DNA of 64,000 nt from assembly GCA_943370175.1 (NCBI GenBank), contig CALRPU020000006.1, positions 1 to 64,000 of the forward strand, written 5' to 3'. Shown piece after piece: positions 60,101 through 64,000 of this stretch. Source of the stretch: Ideonella_A intermedia_A. Its GTDB lineage: Bacteria > Pseudomonadota > Gammaproteobacteria > Burkholderiales > Burkholderiaceae_C. Position numbers and translations under genes: made by a program. How positions within the stretch are numbered: position 1 is the first letter of the stretch; the number at the start of each line of letters is the position of its first letter. Below the pieces are notes generated by a model. It saw nothing but the letters and a program-made list of their open reading frames with translations. It was not told the DNA's origin and searched no databases.

Positions 60101-60682
60101 TCAGTCCGACTTGCGCGCCGTCATGCGGGCCTTGAACAGCTCGGCCACACCCACCTCGCGCGGGCCGGGAATCAGGTCGAACTCCTCGCCGGACCGCAGC
60201 GTGCCGGGCAGCCGCACGGCCAGGTAGAACCCGCACCAGGCGCTTTGCGCCATCATCTTGGTGGCGTGCTTGAAACCCATCACCGCGTTGAACTTGAAGC
60301 ACGGGAAGCGCGGCTCGCTGACGGCCAGCTGACAGTCGGCAAAGCGCAGGACGTCGCCGATCCACACCTGGTTCTCCTGCACCCCTTGCAAGGTGAGGTT
60401 TTCGCCGAGGAAGCCGTGGGGCAGCGCGGCGTCCCAGCCCGCCACGCCAGCCTGCGCGCGCACCCGCTGCCAGAACGCGTAGTGCTCCACCGGGTAGGCA
60501 TAGACCGCTTTGGACAGCCCGCCGTGCACCGACGGGTCGGCCTGTTCGTCGCCGCGCAGGCCCAGGGGCCGCACCTCGACCGGGCCGCTCACCGCGCGCT
60601 TGACGATGCCGCTGGGCACGGGCCGGCCACCGAGGTCGAGCGGCCGCGCCAGGCCGGTGTTCACGCTGAGGAGATGAGGCAT
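60101..60682 (-). CDS. MOSC domain protein (YiiM-like)
   Basis: A 193-aa MOSC-domain protein. The conserved Cys expected to bind the molybdenum or sulfur species is in PRFPCFKF; the N-terminal GLRGDEQADPSVHGGLSKAVYAY and FLGENLTLQG are family segments. YiiM-type proteins act with molybdenum cofactor in reducing N-hydroxylated bases, or as sulfur carriers; the role here is not known. Start at 60682 (MPHLLSVNTG); the long open frame upstream is antisense to the next gene. It is divergent from the SAF-domain dehydrogenase with 90 bases between. Confidence 0.88.
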   Translation of the reverse strand: MPHLLSVNTGLARPLDLGGRPVPSGIVKRAVSGPVEVRPLGLRGDEQADPSVHGGLSKAVYAYPVEHYAFWQRVRAQAGVAGWDAALPHGFLGENLTLQGVQENQVWIGDVLRFADCQLAVSEPRFPCFKFNAVMGFKHATKMMAQSAWCGFYLAVRLPGTLRSGEEFDLIPGPREVGVAELFKARMTARKSD

Positions 60683-60772
60683 GAAAACGATGATGCCCGA
60701 AACGTGCGCGGTCCCGTAGGCTGGCGGGCTTTGCAACCACGCGCGGTCCCACACCGACCGCTGTTCACGCCC

Positions 60773-62131
60773 ATGAACCTCCATGCCCTGCTCAGCCGCC
60801 GCGCCGCCGAAGGCCGCCCGGTGCGCATCGGCCTGATCGGCGCCGGCAAGTTCGGATCGATGTACCTGGCGCAAGTGCCGCGCACACCCGGGGTGCACCT
60901 GGCCGGCATCGCCGACCTGTCGCCCGACGCGGCCCGCGCCAACCTGGCCCGTGTGGGCTGGGCCACCGAGCGCAGCAGCGCGCCCAGCCTGGACGCCGCG
61001 CTGGCCGCCGGCACCACCCACGTCGGCGACGACTGGCAGGCGCTGGTGCGTCACCCGGCCATCGACGTCATCGTCGAATGCACCGGCCACCCGATCGCCG
61101 CGGTCGACCACTGCCTGGACGCCTTCGCCCACGGCAAGCACGTCGTCAACGTCACCGTGGAAGCCGACGCCTTTTGCGGCCCGCTGCTGGCGCAGCGCGC
61201 GGCGGCCGCGGGCGTGGTCTATTCGATGGCCTTCGGCGACCAGCCGGCGTTGATCTGCGATTTGGTGGACTGGGCGCGCACCTGCGGCTTTCCGGTGGTG
61301 GCGGCCGGGCGCGGCCACAAATGGCTGCCGCATTTCTGCGAATCGACGCCCGACACGGTGTGGGGCCACTACGGCCTGACGCCCGAGCAGGCGGCGCGCG
61401 GCGGGCTGAACCCCAAGATGTTCAACAGCTTCCTGGACGGCTCCAAGCCATCCATCGAAAGCACCGCCGTCAGCAACGCCACCGGCCTGGGCGTGCCCAG
61501 CAACGGCCTGCTGTACCCGCCCGCCAGCGTCGAGGACATTCCCTTCGTGACGCGCCCGCGCAGCGAAGGCGGCGTGCTGGAGCGCAAGGGCATGGTCGAG
61601 GTGATCTCTTCGCTCGAGGCCGACGGCCGCAAGATCCCCTACGACATCCGCATGGGCGTGTGGGTCACGGTGGAGGCCAAGACCGACTACATCAAGCACT
61701 GCTTCGAGGAATACAACGCCCACACCGACCCCAGCGGTCGCTACTTCACGCTCTACAAGCGCTGGCACTTGATCGGCCTGGAAGTGGGCGTCAGCGTGGC
61801 CAGCGTGGCGTTGCGGCGCGAGCCCACCGGTGTGGCCACCGCCTGGAACGCCGACGTGGTGGCCACCGCCAAGCGCGACCTCGCCGTGGGCGAGCTGCTG
61901 GACGGCGAGGGCGGCCACACCGTGTGGGGCAAGCTGCTGCCGGCGCGCACCTCCGCCGCAATCGGCGGCCTGCCGCTGGGCCTCGCGCATCAGGTGCGCG
62001 TCGTGCGGCCCGTCGCCAAGGGCCAGAGCCTGTGCTGGGACGACGTCGCCATCGACACCGGCACCCGCGCCTACCGGCTGCGCCGTGAGATGGAAGACCG
62101 CTTCGCGCCGGGCACTGCGGGCCCGGCATGA
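60773..62131 (+). CDS. Homoserine dehydrogenase-like protein with C-terminal SAF domain
   Basis: A 452-aa oxidoreductase of the predicted homoserine dehydrogenase/SAF group. The N-terminal Rossmann fold has IGLIGAGKFGSMYLA and VIVECTGHPIA; the middle part has AFGDQPALICDLVDW; the end shows a SAF domain (VGELLDGEGGHTVWGKLLPA, ending KGQSLCWDDVAID). Members are not classical threonine-pathway homoserine dehydrogenases; several act on sugar acids or other hydroxyacids, and the substrate here is unknown. The start at 60773 (MNLHALLSRRAAEG) was chosen from family alignment by eye; there is no good ribosome site. Confidence 0.82.
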   Translation: MNLHALLSRRAAEGRPVRIGLIGAGKFGSMYLAQVPRTPGVHLAGIADLSPDAARANLARVGWATERSSAPSLDAALAAGTTHVGDDWQALVRHPAIDVIVECTGHPIAAVDHCLDAFAHGKHVVNVTVEADAFCGPLLAQRAAAAGVVYSMAFGDQPALICDLVDWARTCGFPVVAAGRGHKWLPHFCESTPDTVWGHYGLTPEQAARGGLNPKMFNSFLDGSKPSIESTAVSNATGLGVPSNGLLYPPASVEDIPFVTRPRSEGGVLERKGMVEVISSLEADGRKIPYDIRMGVWVTVEAKTDYIKHCFEEYNAHTDPSGRYFTLYKRWHLIGLEVGVSVASVALRREPTGVATAWNADVVATAKRDLAVGELLDGEGGHTVWGKLLPARTSAAIGGLPLGLAHQVRVVRPVAKGQSLCWDDVAIDTGTRAYRLRREMEDRFAPGTAGPA

Positions 62132-62408
62132 AGTCATGCCGCAAACGCATGAGGTGGGGATCCCCTGGGGTTACAGGGCGATTACACTGCCGTGACAATC
62201 CACGCCCGCAGCCAATGCGTCATCCCGCGGCTGCTCGGATTCAGGCGGCCATCGACCCGATGGTGGCCTGTTTCTGCCCCGGTATGGGGCAAGGCTTGCC
62301 GTCCGCGGCCCGGTGCTCACCCGCTGAGTCACCCGCCGCCCTCGGGCCCCTGCCACGCGCCAGGCCTTGCCCGATGCTGGATTTTTCACTTTGACGATTG
62401 GAACTTCG

Positions 62409-64000
62409 ATGAACCGTCCCGCGATGGAAGGCCTGCGGCTGAACACACCTGCGCACGTCCAGCACGCGCGCCTGATTGCCTGGGTGGCCGACATGGCCGC
62501 GCTGACCGAGGCCAAAGACGTGTACTGGTGCGACGGCAGCACCGAAGAGTACGACCGCCTGTGCGCGCAGCTGGTGGCGGCCGGCACCTTCAAGAAGCTC
62601 AACCCCGAGTTGCGCCCGAACAGCTACCTGGCGTGCAGCAGCCCGAGCGACGTCGCCCGGGTGGAAGACCGCACCTTCATCTGCAGCGCCAAGAAAGAGG
62701 ACGCCGGCCCGACCAACAACTGGATGGACCCGGCCGAGATGCGCAGCCTGCTGCAAACCGGTGACAAGGCCCTGTTCCGCGGCGCCATGCGCGGCCGCAC
62801 GATGTACGTGGTGCCGTTCAGCATGGGCCCGCTGGGCTCGCCGATCGCCCACATCGGCATCGAGCTGTCCGACAGCCCCTACGTGGCCGTCAACATGAAG
62901 ATCATGACCCGCATGGGCCGCGCGGTGTTCGACGTGCTGGGCGACGACGGTCACTTCGTGCCGTGCGTGCACACCGTGGGCGCGCCGCTGGCCGACGGGC
63001 AGGCCGATGTGTCCTGGCCGTGCAACACCACCAAGTACATCGTCCACTACCCGGAAACCCAGGAGATCTGGAGCTACGGCTCGGGCTACGGCGGCAACGC
63101 GCTGCTGGGCAAGAAGTGCTTCGCGCTGCGCATCGCGTCCACCATGGGCCGCGACCAGGGCTGGCTGGCCGAACACATGCTGGTGCTGGGCGTGACCTCG
63201 CCCGAGGGCAAGAAGCACCACGTGGCCGCGGCATTCCCAAGCGCCTGCGGCAAGACCAACTTCGCGATGTTGATCCCGCCGGCCGGCCTGGACGGGTGGA
63301 AGGTCACCACCATCGGCGACGACATCGCCTGGATCAAGCCGGGCGCCGACGGTCGCCTGTACGCGATCAACCCCGAAGCCGGCTACTTCGGCGTGGCCCC
63401 GGGCACCAACGAGAAGACCAACTTCAACTGCATGGCCAGCCTGAAGCGCGACGTCATCTTCACCAACGTCGGCCTGACCGACGACGGCGACGTCTGGTGG
63501 GAAGGCATGACCGACACCCCGCCGGCCCACCTGATCGACTGGCAGGGCAAGGACTGGACCCCGGCCATTGCCAAGGAAACCGGCGCCAAGGCCGCCCACC
63601 CGAACGCCCGCTTCACCGTGGCGGCGACCAACAACCCGGCGCTGGACAGCGAGTGGGACAACCCGGCCGGCGTGCCGATTGACGCGTTCATCTTCGGCGG
63701 CCGCCGCAGCACCACGGTGCCGTTGGTGACCGAAGCGCGCGACTGGACTGAAGGCGTGTACATGGCCGCGACCATGGGCTCGGAGACGACCGCCGCCGCC
63801 GCGGGCCAGCAAGGCGTGGTGCGCCGCGACCCCTTCGCCATGCTGCCCTTCATGGGCTACAACATGAGCGACTACTTCCAGCACTGGCTGAGCCTGGGCG
63901 CGAAGTTGCAGGCCGCCGGCGCCAAGTTGCCGAAGATCTACTGCGTGAACTGGTTCCGCAAGGGCGCGGACGGCAAGTTCGTCTGGCCCGGCTATGGCGA
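62409..64000 (+). CDS. pckG: Phosphoenolpyruvate carboxykinase (GTP), 5' part
   Basis: The first 530 codons of GTP-dependent PEP carboxykinase (full length about 615-620 aa); the 3' end is outside the window. Features: WCDGSTEEYDRL, YGGNALLGKKCFALRIAS, the P-loop-like kinase-1a site with reactive Cys280 in FPSACGKTNFAML, the metal site IGDDIAWIK, and FGGRRSTTVPLV and MGYNMSDYFQHWL. It converts oxaloacetate to PEP for gluconeogenesis. The ATG at 62409 is the family start. The 277-base gap upstream holds no supported gene; a weak GGAAC lies just before the ATG. Confidence 0.95.
   Translation, partial: MNRPAMEGLRLNTPAHVQHARLIAWVADMAALTEAKDVYWCDGSTEEYDRLCAQLVAAGTFKKLNPELRPNSYLACSSPSDVARVEDRTFICSAKKEDAGPTNNWMDPAEMRSLLQTGDKALFRGAMRGRTMYVVPFSMGPLGSPIAHIGIELSDSPYVAVNMKIMTRMGRAVFDVLGDDGHFVPCVHTVGAPLADGQADVSWPCNTTKYIVHYPETQEIWSYGSGYGGNALLGKKCFALRIASTMGRDQGWLAEHMLVLGVTSPEGKKHHVAAAFPSACGKTNFAMLIPPAGLDGWKVTTIGDDIAWIKPGADGRLYAINPEAGYFGVAPGTNEKTNFNCMASLKRDVIFTNVGLTDDGDVWWEGMTDTPPAHLIDWQGKDWTPAIAKETGAKAAHPNARFTVAATNNPALDSEWDNPAGVPIDAFIFGGRRSTTVPLVTEARDWTEGVYMAATMGSETTAAAAGQQGVVRRDPFAMLPFMGYNMSDYFQHWLSLGAKLQAAGAKLPKIYCVNWFRKGADGKFVWPGYG

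Overview
The window is a gene-dense, very GC-rich stretch of chromosome, most likely from a betaproteobacterium of the order Burkholderiales (Comamonadaceae or Sphaerotilaceae-like). The evidence is gene order and protein type: hrcA-nadK-recN, mutM/TPR/lolB/ispE/tRNA-Gln/prs/rplY/pth, ABC-2 exporter/ibaG/murA/hisGDCBHAF, a short-form HisG, a TctC (Bug) binding protein and a GTP-type PEP carboxykinase. I see no prophage, insertion sequence, CRISPR array or integrative element. The coding sequences I annotate are intact; only the two at the window ends are cut.

Layout. 1-5.2 kb: end of a yeaH-like gene and spoVR (stress module partners), a GT1 glycosyltransferase, an FAD-linked 2-hydroxyacid dehydrogenase, a small orphan gene under a palindrome-containing promoter, and a tRNA with anticodon CAU that carries the tRNA-Ile2 signature. 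5.2-12.5 kb: hrcA, the overlapping run nadK-recN-rapZ-lonN, and mutM-mutY (repair of 8-oxoguanine). 12.5-19.2 kb: TPR protein, lolB, ispE, tRNA-Gln, prs, rplY, pth and a DUF4124-like secreted protein. 19.2-30.2 kb, minus strand: ferredoxin, coaD, rsmD, seven histidine genes, murA, ibaG and an ABC-2 exporter. 30.4-36.2 kb: TetR regulator, TPR-type protein, recG and a hybrid histidine kinase. 36.3-41.1 kb: queA and tgt (queuosine), separated by an RraA-like / TctC / GntR cassette. 41-45.3 kb: an LplT-PlsC fusion, a two-gene exported DUF2145 operon and a divergent XRE regulator with a dyad upstream. 45.4-53.5 kb: two TonB-dependent receptors flanking an exported S9 peptidase, which looks like a peptide scavenging locus. 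53.8-64 kb: rlmJ, an Old Yellow Enzyme, a giant AsmA/DUF748 envelope protein, a MOSC protein, a SAF-domain dehydrogenase and the start of pckG.

How the genes work together. Most of the window is core metabolism and information processing: histidine synthesis fed by PRPP from prs, tRNA modification, translation, DNA repair and envelope biogenesis. The accessory parts are the queA-tgt insert, the DUF2145/XRE locus and the TonB/S9 locus. One observation crosses gene boundaries. Ten first-in-transcript genes have a -10-like hexamer ending only 6-12 bases before the start codon and no clear Shine-Dalgarno site, which suggests leaderless or near-leaderless mRNAs. The best candidates for something undescribed are the small palindrome-controlled gene at 4.7 kb and the DUF2145/XRE locus at 43-45 kb. 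No function can be assigned to either from sequence alone.
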